A stretch of DNA of 64,000 nt from contig JARKPB010000019.1 in the NCBI GenBank assembly GCA_029975475.1, positions 1 to 64,000 of the forward strand, given 5' to 3'. Of this stretch, positions 1 through 9,540 are shown piece after piece. Below the pieces are notes generated by a model. The model ran no database searches. It was not told where the DNA came from and saw only the letters and a list, made by a program, of their open reading frames with translations. The stretch comes from Anaerolineaceae bacterium. GTDB lineage: Bacteria; Chloroflexota; Anaerolineae; Anaerolineales; Anaerolineaceae. Position numbers and translations under genes: made by a program. Each line of letters opens with the position of its first letter. The first letter of the stretch is position 1.

Positions 1-280
1 ACGCGCCGACCATGAACACATCCCCGTGCGCGAAGTTGATCAGCTTGACAATCCCGTACACCATGGTGTATCCAAGCGCGATGAGCGCGTAAACAAATCC
101 AAGCTGGATGCCGTTGATCACATTCTGGGCAAACAAAAAGGGCTTATCCAGTAAATTGATCACCAGAATATAAGCAGCACCGAGCCCCAGGAACAAGAGC
201 ATAATTCTGCCGATCCATGCCAGGAACGAATTGGGCTTCACGATCACCGGCATTTTTGTCGGTCTGGAGACTGGTTGCAT
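1..280 (-). CDS. livH: Branched-chain amino acid ABC transporter permease LivH (5' part only)
   Basis: Inner-membrane permease subunit of a LivFGHMJK-type amino acid importer. Only the first 93 codons are in the window; the gene continues past base 1. The translation begins MQPVSRPTKMPVIV, has one N-terminal membrane helix, then the family hallmark NGIQLGFVYALIALGYTMVY followed by GIVKLINFAHGDVFMVGA, which is typical of LivH. The ATG at 280 is preceded by AAGGAG at a suitable distance. It lies 84 bases downstream of livK on the same strand, with a strong hairpin between them, so it is probably the second gene of the liv operon. Function follows family knowledge; substrate range is not visible. 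Confidence 0.9.
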   Translation of the reverse strand, partial: MQPVSRPTKMPVIVKPNSFLAWIGRIMLLFLGLGAAYILVINLLDKPFLFAQNVINGIQLGFVYALIALGYTMVYGIVKLINFAHGDVFMVGA

Positions 281-320
281 TGGGCAAGTTCTCCTTAAAA
301 AAAGGGATTTTAACAACCGA

Positions 321-350
321 AGATGGGGACAGTTTTCACTGTCCCCATCT
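321..350. repeat. 12-bp perfect inverted repeat between livK and livH
   Basis: Arms AGATGGGGACAG (321-332) and CTGTCCCCATCT (339-350) flank a 6-base loop, TTTTCA. The hairpin sits in the livK-livH gap. No immediate U-run follows on the minus strand, so it may act as an mRNA-stabilising or attenuating hairpin that keeps the binding protein more abundant than the permease, rather than as a full terminator. Confidence 0.7.
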
Positions 351-364
351 ATTCAAGACAGCGA

Positions 365-1528
365 TTACGGGTTGACCACCGATTCGAAAATGACCTTTTC
401 AGGGGTGACTTTCAGGATCGTGGCCGACTTAATCGGGTTGTGCGAGGCGTCGAAGGTGATCGTGCCAGAAACGCCCTTGAAGGTGATCTTCTCCAGCGTC
501 AGGCGCACTTTCTCGGGATTGTCCTCGCCCGTGTCGGCAATCGCCTGCAGCATCAGGTTGGTGGCGTCGTAGGAGAGGGCTGCCAGCGCATCCGGCACCT
601 TGCCGTACTTGCTTTCAAAGTTCTTGCGGAAGTTCTGAACTTCGGGGCGCGGGTCGTCGGATGAGTAGTGGTTGGTGAAGTAACCGCCAGCCGCGGCAGC
701 CTTGTCCAGGTCGGCTGAATCCCAGCCGTCACCGCCGATGAACGGAACGGTGATGCCCTTTTCCTTGGCCTGTTTGGTCACCAGGTTGACAATGTTGTAG
801 TAGTCAGGCAGGTAAACCACATCCGGTTTGGCATCCGCGATCTTGGCCAGAATGGCTGAGAAGTCGGTGTCGTTGGCAGTGTACGATTCCTTGCCGACCA
901 CCGTGCCGCCCATGCCGGTGAAGGATTTCTCAAAGAACTCCGCCAGACCCTTGACGTAGTCGTTGGCCTGATCGAGCATGATAAAGGCGGTCTTGGCGCC
1001 CAGGTTTTCCATCGCGAACTTCGCGCCCACCTGGCCCTGGAAGGGGTCAATGAAGCATGCGCGGAAGATGAAATCCTTGGTCTTGCCGTTGGCGTCCACC
1101 GTCACGCTCGGGTTGGTCGAGGTCGGGCTGATCTGCACCACCTTGGCGGCGTTGGCGATCTCGGAGATCGGGATAGAAGCCTTGGAGCAGACTTCCCCGA
1201 TGATGTAATGGACCTTGTCCTGGTTCACGACCTTGTTGGCCGCGTTCACCGCCGGGTCAGGGGTGCACTGGCTGTCTTCCACAATCGGGACAATCTTGTA
1301 GCCGTTCACGCCGCCCTTGGCGTTCCACTCTTCGATGGCGAGCAGGGCGCCGTCGCGAGTCATCTCACCAAAGGTCGGGACCGGGCCGGAAAGCGGGGCC
1401 AGGATCGCGACTTTAATCTCGCCCTTGTATTCCATGGGCTTCTCACCGCCGGTGGCTGTGCCGCCGCCGCAGGCGCTCAACACGAAGGCCACAATCAACA
1501 AAATTCCCAACAGTTTGAACGACTTCAT
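365..1528 (-). CDS. livK: Branched-chain amino acid ABC transporter substrate-binding lipoprotein (LivJ/LivK type)
   Basis: A 387-residue extracytoplasmic receptor. The N-terminus is a lipoprotein signal peptide ending in LSAC-GGG, so the mature protein should be anchored by Cys20. The body is a type I periplasmic-binding fold of the receptor ligand-binding family: KVAILAPLSGPVPTFGEM near residue 40, GYKIVPIVEDSQCTPDPA, then ISPTSTNPSVT. Length and motifs fit LivJ/LivK. It is the first gene of the liv operon, before livH, and a promoter is visible 190 bases upstream. Ligand could be leucine/isoleucine/valine, another amino acid or an amide; sequence alone does not decide. Family assignment is firm. 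Confidence 0.92.
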   Translation of the reverse strand: MKSFKLLGILLIVAFVLSACGGGTATGGEKPMEYKGEIKVAILAPLSGPVPTFGEMTRDGALLAIEEWNAKGGVNGYKIVPIVEDSQCTPDPAVNAANKVVNQDKVHYIIGEVCSKASIPISEIANAAKVVQISPTSTNPSVTVDANGKTKDFIFRACFIDPFQGQVGAKFAMENLGAKTAFIMLDQANDYVKGLAEFFEKSFTGMGGTVVGKESYTANDTDFSAILAKIADAKPDVVYLPDYYNIVNLVTKQAKEKGITVPFIGGDGWDSADLDKAAAAGGYFTNHYSSDDPRPEVQNFRKNFESKYGKVPDALAALSYDATNLMLQAIADTGEDNPEKVRLTLEKITFKGVSGTITFDASHNPIKSATILKVTPEKVIFESVVNP

Positions 1529-1714
1529 ACTTTTTCTCCTTTGGTCTCCTTACTTTTGTTGGTTGCTAGTCGGCCGCTTCTCACCTTCTCCTGCTATGAC
1601 TCACGACCGGGACTGCCTGATAAATAGGGTACCTGTAAACTTTCTAAACACGAAAGGCGATTTTTAGTTGCTGTAATATTCGGTTTAAGACAATGACCAA
1701 AACAGGATTGTTAA

Positions 1715-1743
1715 GTTATAATGATTTCCATCATCAATGTCAA
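1715..1743 (-). promoter_or_regulatory. Predicted promoter of the liv operon, with a ~180-base leader
   Basis: On the minus strand a perfect -35 TTGACA (1743-1738) is followed after 17 bases by -10 TATAAC (1720-1715). Transcription would start near 1708, leaving about 180 bases before livK at 1528. I did not recognise a riboswitch class in this leader. The gene-free stretch 1529-1836 holds this promoter; an overlapping plus-strand TATAAT (1717-1722) with a weak -35 may serve the gene at 1837. Confidence 0.6.
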
Positions 1744-1836
1744 GTAGTTATTTGGGACGTTTTTCTGACAAATGACATTGACAAAAATGGCACGATCCGG
1801 CAAGACCCCATCTAACCCGTGAGGAGGATTCCCTGA

Positions 1837-2229
1837 ATGGCCCGGTTTGACATCGCCAACCCGAAAGTCGTCAACGCCATCCTGCTGCTGCAGTTTATCC
1901 CGCTGCTGCTCTTCCCCCCCTATTTCTTCAAGCCCACCGCGCAGACCTGGTGGCTGCCCGCCCTGCTGGTCATCTTTGCCGCCGTGGGTGTCGTCCAGAT
2001 CTTCCGCCGGCAGCGCCTGGCCTGGCCGCTGTATCTGATCTCTTTTGCCCAGGGTTTTAACATCATCAGCCGCCTGCTCATGCTCATGCCCCAGTCCACG
2101 CAGAACACAACCGACGGCGCGCTGATCAATGTCCCCTACCTGGTCTTATCCCTGATCGCCATTCTCTGGTCAGCCCTCACCCTGATCTACGTCGAAAAGC
2201 CGGAAGTCAAACAGCAGCTCATCGGCTGA
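1837..2229 (+). CDS. Small integral membrane protein of unknown function
   Basis: A 130-residue protein with four predicted membrane helices (about residues 11-28, 36-55, 62-80 and 98-117) and no catalytic motif that I recognise. The ATG at 1837 follows a good ribosome site, GAGGAGG, at 1821-1827. It is divergent from livK and stands alone before the DUF2779 gene. The helix spacing is evenly hydrophobic, as in small four-helix membrane proteins of unknown role. No function is proposed. Confidence 0.7.
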   Translation: MARFDIANPKVVNAILLLQFIPLLLFPPYFFKPTAQTWWLPALLVIFAAVGVVQIFRRQRLAWPLYLISFAQGFNIISRLLMLMPQSTQNTTDGALINVPYLVLSLIAILWSALTLIYVEKPEVKQQLIG

Positions 2230-2348
2230 CTTAACCCGCCCGCAGCCAAGGGGGCAATACCACCCGCGCGCGTACCGCGGTGTCTCTCTGACCGCCTTCA
2301 CTGCCTGGCCGAACAAGCCAGGCAGTCGCCAATTCGCCCGGAGCACCC

Positions 2349-3764
2349 ATGCCAGCCGAACTGATCCTCACCAAATCCGATTTTCGCGCGTTCCTCGAAG
2401 CCCCGCGCCACCTCTGGGCGCTCAAACACCAGATTCCCCTGTCCGAAGCCGACGGCATGCAGCAGCTGCGCATACTCGGCGGGCAGGAGATCGAAACCCC
2501 CGCCCGGGAGTATTTCCGCCAGGTGGTTCTTCCGCAGCACCCCGGCGCGCGCCTGCGCTGGCAGCACACCGTCCAGGATGGCCCCTACCTGGCGCGCGCC
2601 GATGCGGTGCTGCAGCGGCCGGACGGCCGCTGGGTTCTTTGCGAGGTGAAGAGCGCGGTCAACATAACGAAAGAACATTTCTACGACCTGGCCTTCCAGG
2701 CGCTGATCGTGCGCACCCGGATCCCGGTCAGCGCTTTCTGGCTGCTGCACCCCGATAAGGACTACCGCCGCCGCGGCGAGCTGGATCTGCGCGCTTGCTT
2801 CACCATCCAGGACGTCACCGCCGAAGTAGAAGCGCTGCTGCCGGAAGTCGAACACCTGCGCCCGCAGGCGCTGGCCGCCGCCCGGGTGGAAAGCCCGCGG
2901 GACCTTGCGCCGTGCGCGCATCCCAAAGAATGCCCCTGCCCCCAGGTCTGCCATCCCGACCTGCCGGCTTTCTCAATTTACGATATCCCCAACCTGCGGA
3001 GCGGCAGGGAAGAATTACGGGCCGCCGGCATCCTTGCCGCCGCCGATATTCCGGAAGACTTCCCGCTGAACCCGACCCAGCGCCTGGTGGCGCGGTGCGC
3101 CCGCAGCGGCGAACCCCACCTCGACCGGTCCGCCCTGCGCGGCCTGCTGGATGCCTACCGCTTCCCCCTCTGGTTCCTGGATTACGAAACTTTTTCCTGG
3201 CCCGTGCCGCTCTTTGACGGCTACAGGCCCCACCAGCCCGCCGTCTTCCAGTACTCGCTGCACATGCTGGAAAGCCCGGAGGCTCCCCTGCGCCACACCG
3301 GCTGGATCAGCACCGCCCCCGGCGACCCGGCTCTGCCGCTGCTGGAACATCTGGCGGCGGAACTGGGCGAAAGCGGCACCGTCTTAACCTGGAACAAGCG
3401 CTACGAAATCAGCCGCAACAACGAGATGGCCGAACTGCATCCCGCCTATGCCGCCTTTCTGCGAGGGCTCAACGCCCGCGTCGAAGACCTGGGCGATTTC
3501 GCCAGCCGCGGTTTTTATCTCCACCCCGGCTTCAAGGGCAGCTGGTCCATCAAAGTGGTTCTGCCGGTCATGGTTCCTGAGCTGTCCTACCAGGATCTGG
3601 AGATCCAGGACGGCGGTGCGGCAAGCCTGGCCGGGTGGCAGATTGCGACCGGGCGGCTGAGCGGCGCAGAGCGCCAGGCGCGGATTCGCGCCCTCGAGCG
3701 CTACTGCGAGCTGGATACCCTGGCGATGGTGGAAATCTACCGCCGCCTGCGGGCTATGGTATAA
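2349..3764 (+). CDS. DUF2779-family protein: RecB-like nuclease domain plus Cys cluster plus RNase H-like domain
   Basis: A 471-residue protein. The first ~200 residues carry a PD-(D/E)XK-type core: ADAV near residue 80, then CEVKSA (E-x-K) and a Gln in the following helix. A cysteine set, CAHPKECPCPQVCHPD, near residues 190-205 resembles the Fe-S cluster cysteines of Cas4/RecB-like nucleases. The second half begins WFLDYETFSWPVP, with acidic D-x-E residues like a DEDD exonuclease, and ends with the DUF2779 signature (HPGFKGSWSIKVVLPVM, LSYQDLEIQDGG). The family is uncharacterised; a role in nucleic-acid processing is inference. It starts at ATG 2349 and seems to be monocistronic, with the YciI gene 20 bases downstream. 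Confidence 0.8.
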   Translation: MPAELILTKSDFRAFLEAPRHLWALKHQIPLSEADGMQQLRILGGQEIETPAREYFRQVVLPQHPGARLRWQHTVQDGPYLARADAVLQRPDGRWVLCEVKSAVNITKEHFYDLAFQALIVRTRIPVSAFWLLHPDKDYRRRGELDLRACFTIQDVTAEVEALLPEVEHLRPQALAAARVESPRDLAPCAHPKECPCPQVCHPDLPAFSIYDIPNLRSGREELRAAGILAAADIPEDFPLNPTQRLVARCARSGEPHLDRSALRGLLDAYRFPLWFLDYETFSWPVPLFDGYRPHQPAVFQYSLHMLESPEAPLRHTGWISTAPGDPALPLLEHLAAELGESGTVLTWNKRYEISRNNEMAELHPAYAAFLRGLNARVEDLGDFASRGFYLHPGFKGSWSIKVVLPVMVPELSYQDLEIQDGGAASLAGWQIATGRLSGAERQARIRALERYCELDTLAMVEIYRRLRAMV

Positions 3765-3784
3765 CCAGAACAGGAGGACGAACC

Positions 3785-4084
3785 ATGCCCCATTTTCTAA
3801 TTGAAATTACCTATACGAAGCCTTATGACCAGGTCGCCCCCAGCCTGACGGAACACCGCGCCTTTCTCCAGACCGGCTACGAAAAGGGCTGGCTGCTGCT
3901 CTCCGGTCCCCAGGTGCCCAAAACCGGCGGCGTCATCATCGCCCGCGCCCCCTCGCTGGAAGCCCTGCAAAATTTCTTCCGCGCTGACCCGTACATGGTG
4001 CGCGGGCTGGGCGTTTACCGCTTTGTCGAATTTGAGCCCGTCAAACGCCAGCCCTTCCTCGAAGACTGGGCCGCATCCGGCTAG
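3785..4084 (+). CDS. YciI-like (YCII family) protein
   Basis: A 99-residue protein of the dimeric alpha/beta-barrel YCII family: MPHFLIEITYTKP, EHRAFLQTGYEKG with the conserved His, LLLSGPQVPKTGGVIIARAP, then FFRADPYMVRG. The conserved His and Asp are present. The family includes small enzymes and domains that act on unknown or halogenated substrates; the cellular role here is not known. The ATG at 3785 has AGGAGG close upstream and the gene lies 20 bases after the DUF2779 gene, so the two may share a transcript. Confidence 0.85.
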   Translation: MPHFLIEITYTKPYDQVAPSLTEHRAFLQTGYEKGWLLLSGPQVPKTGGVIIARAPSLEALQNFFRADPYMVRGLGVYRFVEFEPVKRQPFLEDWAASG

Positions 4085-4283
4085 AGAGAAAACCCGGACC
4101 GAACCGCCCGAGGCAGCGCGGTGATTTTTCCCCCCTCGCGCAGCCGCCTGAATGCTTCTCCCCCTGCCCTGCCGCCGCGCCTGCGGCGCGAACGGTCGCC
4201 TTTCGGACCTGCGGGTGAAATTTCCCCGCCGGGCGCCAAAAATCTAGTACAATACAGCCATCCTCCCCGAAAGGACGGTTCCC

Positions 4284-6281
4284 ATGAGCGAACTTGATCA
4301 GCGCGCAGTCAACACCCTGCGCTTCCTCGCCGCAGACGGCGTCCAGACCGCCAATTCCGGCCACCCCGGGCTGCCAATGGGCAACGCGGCCGTGGCGTAC
4401 ACCCTTTTCACGCGCTTCCTACGCCACAACCCGCGCGATCCCCAGTGGCCCAACCGCGACCGCTTTATCCTCTCCGGCGGCCACGGCTCGATGCTGCTTT
4501 ACGCCCTGCTGCATCTCACCGGCTACGATCTCAGCCTGGAGGAGCTGCGCGCCTTCCGCCAGCTCGACAGCCGCACCCCGGGCCACCCCGAATACGGCCT
4601 GACCCCCGGCGTGGAAGCCACCACCGGCCCGCTCGGTCAGGGCTTCGCCAACGGGGTCGGCATGGCGATCGCCCAGGCGCATCTGGCGGCTGAATTTAAC
4701 CGCCCCGGGTTTGACCTCTTCGATTACTTCATTTACGCCATCGTCACTGACGGCGACCTGATGGAAGGCGTGGCTTCCGAAGCCGCCTCGCTGGCCGGGC
4801 ACCTGCGGCTGGGCAAACTGATCTACCTCTACGACGACAACCGCATCTCGATTGACGGCTCGACCGACCTGGCTTTCAGCGAAGACCGCGCCGCCCGCTT
4901 CGCCGCTTACGGCTGGCACACCCTCAGCGTTGCGGACGGCAACGACATCCCCGCGCTCGAAGCCGCCATCCGCGCCGCGCAGACCGACCCGCGTCCTTCA
5001 TTAATATCTGTCAAGACGATTATCGGCTACGGCCTGCCCACCCGCGCCGGAACCAACAAAGCCCACGGCGAGCCGCCCGGGGATGAAGAGCTGGACGGCG
5101 CCAAACGCGCCCTCGGCTGGCCGGTTGAACCGCGCTTCTATATCCCCGAAGACTGCCTGGCGCTTTACCGTCAAGCGCTGGAACGCGGCGCGCGCCAGCA
5201 GGCGGAGTGGCAGTCCATGCTGGATGCCTACACCCGCGCCTACCCGGAACTGGCGGCCGACCTTCAGCGCCGCCTGGCCGGCCGGCTGCCGGAAGACTGG
5301 CGCGCCACCCTGCCCGTATTCCCGGCGGATGCCAAAGGCATGGCCACCCGCGCCGCTTCCGGCAGGGTGATCAACGCCCTCGCCCCCCGGCTGCCGGAAT
5401 TGATCGGCGGTTCGGCCGACCTGACCCCTTCGACCAACACCAAAATTGAGGGCAGCCCGGCCTTTCAGGCCGCCTCGCCGGAAGGGCGCAACCTGCATTT
5501 CGGCGTGCGCGAACACGCCATGGGCGCGCTGGTCAACGGCATGGCGCTGACCCGCGGGGTGATCCCCTTTGGCGCCACTTTCCTGACCTTTTCCGACTAC
5601 ATGCGCCCGGCCGTGCGCGTCTCGGCCCTCTCGCATTACCCCGCCATCTGGGTCTTCACCCACGACTCGATCGGTCTGGGTGAAGACGGTCCCACGCACC
5701 AGCCGGTTGAACACCTGGCCGCCCTGCGCGCCATCCCCAACCTGGTCACCATCCGCCCCGGCGACGCCAACGAAGTCTCCTGGGCTTGGGCAGCCGCGCT
5801 GGAACGCCGCGGCGGCCCCACCGCGCTGATTTTCTCGCGCCAGCCGGCCGCCACCCTCGACCGGGCGAAGTACAGCCCGGCGGAAGGCCTCCTGCGCGGG
5901 GCGTATGTCCTCGCCGATCTCGGCCCGCGCGCCCCGCAGCTGATCCTCATGTCCAGCGGCACCGAACTGCCCATCACCGCCGCCGCGGCTGACCTGCTGG
6001 CGGCTGAGGGCTTCGGCGTGCGCCTGGTCTCCTTCCCCTCCTGGGAGCTGTTCGCCGCCCAGGACCCGGCTTACCGCGAATCGGTGCTGCCCGCCGCGCT
6101 CAAAGCGCGCCTGGCGGTCGAAGCCGGCATTGCCCAGGGCTGGGAGCGCTGGGTTGGCGAACACGGCGCGGTGGTCGCGATGAACGGTTTTGGCCTCTCC
6201 GCCCCCTGGCAGGCGCTCTACCAGCGCTTTGGCTTCACCCCCGAAGCCGTCGCCCGGCGGGCAAAAGCCCTGCTGGAATAA
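4284..6281 (+). CDS. tkt: Transketolase
   Basis: A 665-residue thiamine diphosphate enzyme that moves two-carbon ketol units between sugar phosphates in the non-oxidative pentose phosphate pathway. All domains are present: N-terminal TPP domain with HPGLPMG (~residue 27), [19 protein letters not shown] and the GDGDLMEG...N cofactor motif; a pyrimidine-binding domain with [11 protein letters not shown] and [20 protein letters not shown]; and a C-terminal transketolase domain. Full length. A -10 like TACAAT (4248-4253) lies 31 bases upstream and a strong bidirectional terminator follows. It sits alone, convergent with degV. Confidence 0.97.
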   Translation: MSELDQRAVNTLRFLAADGVQTANSGHPGLPMGNAAVAYTLFTRFLRHNPRDPQWPNRDRFILSGGHGSMLLYALLHLTGYDLSLEELRAFRQLDSRTPGHPEYGLTPGVEATTGPLGQGFANGVGMAIAQAHLAAEFNRPGFDLFDYFIYAIVTDGDLMEGVASEAASLAGHLRLGKLIYLYDDNRISIDGSTDLAFSEDRAARFAAYGWHTLSVADGNDIPALEAAIRAAQTDPRPSLISVKTIIGYGLPTRAGTNKAHGEPPGDEELDGAKRALGWPVEPRFYIPEDCLALYRQALERGARQQAEWQSMLDAYTRAYPELAADLQRRLAGRLPEDWRATLPVFPADAKGMATRAASGRVINALAPRLPELIGGSADLTPSTNTKIEGSPAFQAASPEGRNLHFGVREHAMGALVNGMALTRGVIPFGATFLTFSDYMRPAVRVSALSHYPAIWVFTHDSIGLGEDGPTHQPVEHLAALRAIPNLVTIRPGDANEVSWAWAAALERRGGPTALIFSRQPAATLDRAKYSPAEGLLRGAYVLADLGPRAPQLILMSSGTELPITAAAADLLAAEGFGVRLVSFPSWELFAAQDPAYRESVLPAALKARLAVEAGIAQGWERWVGEHGAVVAMNGFGLSAPWQALYQRFGFTPEAVARRAKALLE

Positions 6282-6289
6282 AACAAAGA

Positions 6290-6315
6290 CCATCCCCGGC
6301 GCAGGCCGGGGATGG
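6290..6315. terminator. Bidirectional Rho-independent terminator between tkt and degV
   Basis: Stem CCATCCCCGGC (6290-6300), loop GCAG, and stem GCCGGGGATGG (6305-6315). It is followed on the plus strand by ATTTTCTTT and on the minus strand by TCTTTGTTTTATT, so it can end both convergent transcripts. Confidence 0.9.
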
Positions 6316-6329
6316 ATTTTCTTTGCGCA

Positions 6330-7181
6330 TCAATCCGTGTAAAAAACCAGCCCGACCGTGCCGGGACCGGCGTGCGTGGCGATATCCGGCCCGGCGTCCA
6401 TCACCACCAGCTCGCCCACCGTCTGAAAACGCTCCCGCACCTGCGCGGCCAGCGCTTCAGCGTCTTCGGGCACGTTGGTGTGCAGCACGGCGGCGTGCAC
6501 CGGTTTGCCGCCCACGCGCTCTTCCATGATCTCCAGCAGCCGCGCGACCACCCGCTTGCGCGTGCGCTGTTTCTCCAGCGCTTCCACCCGGCCGTTGTTG
6601 ACGGTCAGGATCGGCTTGATATCCAGCGCGGAAGCCAGCAGTTTGGCTCCCCCGCCGATGCGCCCGCCCTTGTGCAGGTATTCCAGCGTGTCCACGGTGA
6701 AAATGGCGTGGATCTTCGGCACCAGGCTGCGGGCAAGCCCGGCCACCTCCGCCCCGCTGGCGCCTTCGGCGGCTTTCTGCGCCGCGGCAATGGCGATCAT
6801 CCCCAGGCCCATGGACACCGAGCGCGAATCGACCACGTGCACCGGGATGCGGGTCATCTCGGCCGCCTGGCGCGCCGACTGGATCGTGGCGCTCATCGCC
6901 TCCGAAATGGTGATCACCACCAGTTCTTCGTGGGTCTTGCCCAGTTCTTCATAAACTTTGAGGAAGTCCTGCGCGGTTGGCTGGGCGGTTTTGGGCAGCG
7001 TTTTGCTGGCCTTTAACAGCGGGTAAAAATCCTCGGTCTTCAGGTCAACGCCAATCAGGTAAGAACGATCCGGAAAGTTCATATAGACCGGGACGACGTG
7101 CACGCCGTACTGCAGCCCGACCTCGGGCGGCAGCGAACAGGCGGCATCCGATATGACGGCAACTTTCTGTTGGGGGGACAC
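6330..7181 (-). CDS. degV: DegV-family fatty-acid-binding protein
   Basis: A 283-residue DegV/FakB-type protein. Family members hold a fatty acid between an N-terminal and a C-terminal lobe and present it to the kinase FakA in Firmicutes. Visible family motifs: VAVISDAACSLPPEV at the start, SKTLPKTAQPTAQDF with the TS/TAQP loop, VVDSRSVSMGLGMIA, then EYLHKGGRIGGGAKLL and VLHTNVPEDAEAL. No FakA-like kinase is nearby, so the partner is not known here. It is convergent with transketolase and shares its terminator. Confidence 0.92.
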   Translation of the reverse strand: MSPQQKVAVISDAACSLPPEVGLQYGVHVVPVYMNFPDRSYLIGVDLKTEDFYPLLKASKTLPKTAQPTAQDFLKVYEELGKTHEELVVITISEAMSATIQSARQAAEMTRIPVHVVDSRSVSMGLGMIAIAAAQKAAEGASGAEVAGLARSLVPKIHAIFTVDTLEYLHKGGRIGGGAKLLASALDIKPILTVNNGRVEALEKQRTRKRVVARLLEIMEERVGGKPVHAAVLHTNVPEDAEALAAQVRERFQTVGELVVMDAGPDIATHAGPGTVGLVFYTD

Positions 7182-7328
7182 GGGCAGCTCCTAAAATGAC
7201 AAAATGGTGATGAAACGCAGCGGGATGAAACGAAACCGGCAGCCAATGAAAGAACAATCCGCGCCGGTTCTTTCTTTATAACATAGAATTGCCGCGGATG
7301 ACAACCTGACCCGGGATAGAATTTTGCC

Positions 7329-9401
7329 TCACGGCGCGGGGCACTGGTTCACCCGGTAAGCCTGTTCCAGGATCGTTTCCCGTTCGGGGCTGGCGGGGGT
7401 CTGGCGCTCGATGCGCTGCCACAGGCGGCAGTAAGCCAGGTTGAGGTACGGGTTGCGGGCGCGCATCTGCTCGGCCAGCGCCCAGGCGTCCGCCCAGCGG
7501 TTCTGGTGGGCGTAAGCCTCGACAAACACCGCCCCCAGCATCGCGTCCGAGCCCGGCAGGGGACCAAAAGCCAGCGCCTGGTCGGCGAAAGCCGCCGCGG
7601 CGGCCCAGTCGCCGCGCACCGCGGCTTCATCCGCTTTGGGCTGATAGTAACACCAGTCGTGCGCCGGTTCGGGCCCAAAGATCGCCAGCGGCAGCTCAAA
7701 GTCGTTGCCCTGCCCTTTGGGGGTGATCAGGCGCGGGTTCGAGACCGGCACCACCCGGCGGATTTCTTCCGGCAGGGTCTGGTTGACCGCGTCCAGCTCG
7801 GCATCCAGCCGCCGCAGGCACTCGTCCCGCTGCCAGTAAAACAGGACGACTTTATCCGTGCTGCCGTAAAACACCCCGCTCATCAGGTCGCGGCTGAACG
7901 GCTGGCCGGGAGTGATCACCTGGCCGGTGCGCAGGCGCGTCTCGCGGATGGAAAGGATGGCGTGATCAAATCTTGCCGCGGGATTCTTCAACCCGATCAA
8001 CAGGTTCAGCTCGGCCGAGTTGGTGTTATCCGAAGTGTAAGCGATGACCCAGTCGTTGGTCAGGATCGCCGTGCCCGGGACCAGCCCGGGGACGCGCCAG
8101 GCGAGCTGCCACATGCTCTCGGCGTGGATCAGCCAGGCGCGGCGAAACTCATTCGCGTTGAGGAACTGCGAGCCGGCCGCCAGGGCGAAGGTCAGCGCCA
8201 GGAAGGCGTTCACCAGCCGCCGCGCGGGCAGCGCGCTGAAAACCGCCGCCAGCAGCAGCGCCCCGCCGAACATGAACGGCATCAAAAAGCGCGAAGGCAT
8301 CAGCACCGGCTCGGGTTTCAAGCCCGACATCCAGAATGGAAACCCGGCCGCCGCCAGCGCCGCCAGCCCCACCGCCGCCGCCGAGAGCGCCGCGCGGCGC
8401 GGCGCGGGCGGATCGGCGAGCGCGCGCAGCCCGAAATAGAAAATCAGCCCCAGCCCGGCGCACAGCCCCAGGTAGAGCAGCCCGATCGGCGAGCCAAAAT
8501 CCACCCCCAGCGGGGCGCGGAAAGCCAGACTCCAGGCGCGCGCCAGGGATTGATAGGCGATGTCGCTGACCATCGTGCCCACCAGACGCGCGAGCGTTTC
8601 CAGCGGCTCGGCCCGCAGCCCGTCCAGCAGCACCAGCTGATATTTGTGCTGCTGCAGGGGGAAGAAGAACAGCCGCCAGACCATCACCCCGCCAAGCAGC
8701 AGGAGGTAAGGCAGCCAGGCTTTCAGCGTCCGGGCGGCCGCGCGGCGCGGCTGTTCTTCCTCGCGGAAGATCAGGAACATCAGCAGCGGGCGGGCCAGTT
8801 CCAGCAGGATAAAGTACTCCAGCGAGAGGAAGTTGACCGCCGCCAGCAGCACCGCCAGCGCGGAGAGCGGCAGCCAGATCCGCGGCCGGCGCAGGGCTTT
8901 CAGGCTCAGACCGATCGAAGCCAGGGCGGCGGCGTAAACCAGCCACATGTGGCCAAAAACCAGCGAAGCCCACTGAACCACAAAGCCGGGATAGAGGATG
9001 AAGAACAGCCCGACCAGCAGCGCCAGGCGGCGGCGCTCCAGCCAGACCAGGCGCGCGATCCACCAGGCCGACAGCCCGCTGGCCCACAGCCAGAAAATGC
9101 CAAACAGGTGCCAGGCCCAGGGGCGCATCCCGATCAGCGGGACGAAGAAAGCGTACAGCAGCCCCCAGAAGGGGCGGTCGTTGCCGAGGGTAAAGTAGAC
9201 CTCCATCCCCGGGCGGCCCAGCACCAGCGCGGTCCACAGAAAGGTCCAGTCGTCGGTGAAGATGCCCAGCCAGGGGATCAGCAGGCCATACGCCGCCAGC
9301 CCGGCCGCCAGCAGGGTCAGCGGCTGGCCGTGCGGGTCAGCGAAGAGAAAGCCCAACACACCGCGGGCGGCGCGAATCAGACCGGGAAACAGGCGGCGCA
9401 C
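7329..9401 (-). CDS. Large polytopic membrane protein, GT-C glycosyltransferase-like, with helical-repeat tail
   Basis: A 690-residue protein with about eleven membrane helices in the first ~430 residues. An acidic motif, FTDDWTFLW, follows the first helix, as in the first periplasmic loop of GT-C-fold glycosyltransferases, and NDRPFWGLLYAFF follows. The last ~260 residues are soluble: a mixed domain, then a helical TPR-like segment (DWAAAAAFADQALAFG and following). The combination suggests a lipid-linked-sugar transferase or a related envelope protein, but no specific family was recognised, so the function is an inference. It stands alone, 147 bases upstream of degV on the same strand. Confidence 0.65.
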   Translation of the reverse strand: MRRLFPGLIRAARGVLGFLFADPHGQPLTLLAAGLAAYGLLIPWLGIFTDDWTFLWTALVLGRPGMEVYFTLGNDRPFWGLLYAFFVPLIGMRPWAWHLFGIFWLWASGLSAWWIARLVWLERRRLALLVGLFFILYPGFVVQWASLVFGHMWLVYAAALASIGLSLKALRRPRIWLPLSALAVLLAAVNFLSLEYFILLELARPLLMFLIFREEEQPRRAAARTLKAWLPYLLLLGGVMVWRLFFFPLQQHKYQLVLLDGLRAEPLETLARLVGTMVSDIAYQSLARAWSLAFRAPLGVDFGSPIGLLYLGLCAGLGLIFYFGLRALADPPAPRRAALSAAAVGLAALAAAGFPFWMSGLKPEPVLMPSRFLMPFMFGGALLLAAVFSALPARRLVNAFLALTFALAAGSQFLNANEFRRAWLIHAESMWQLAWRVPGLVPGTAILTNDWVIAYTSDNTNSAELNLLIGLKNPAARFDHAILSIRETRLRTGQVITPGQPFSRDLMSGVFYGSTDKVVLFYWQRDECLRRLDAELDAVNQTLPEEIRRVVPVSNPRLITPKGQGNDFELPLAIFGPEPAHDWCYYQPKADEAAVRGDWAAAAAFADQALAFGPLPGSDAMLGAVFVEAYAHQNRWADAWALAEQMRARNPYLNLAYCRLWQRIERQTPASPERETILEQAYRVNQCPAP

Positions 9402-9540
9402 AGGTCGGTCTCCTCAGATCAGGCCGGCGCGGCGGCGGGAACAGGCATACCAGGCGTAGGGCATGCAATAGATTATAACATTGGCGCGCCGCGGCTTCGC
9501 CCCCGCCCGCTCCGCCCGCGCCGGGAAAGCGGCGCGCCGG

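Noticed and set aside
1778-1806. Plus-strand TTGACA at 1778-1783 as promoter for the small membrane protein
   Set aside because: No -10 element at the proper distance (CAAGAC only).
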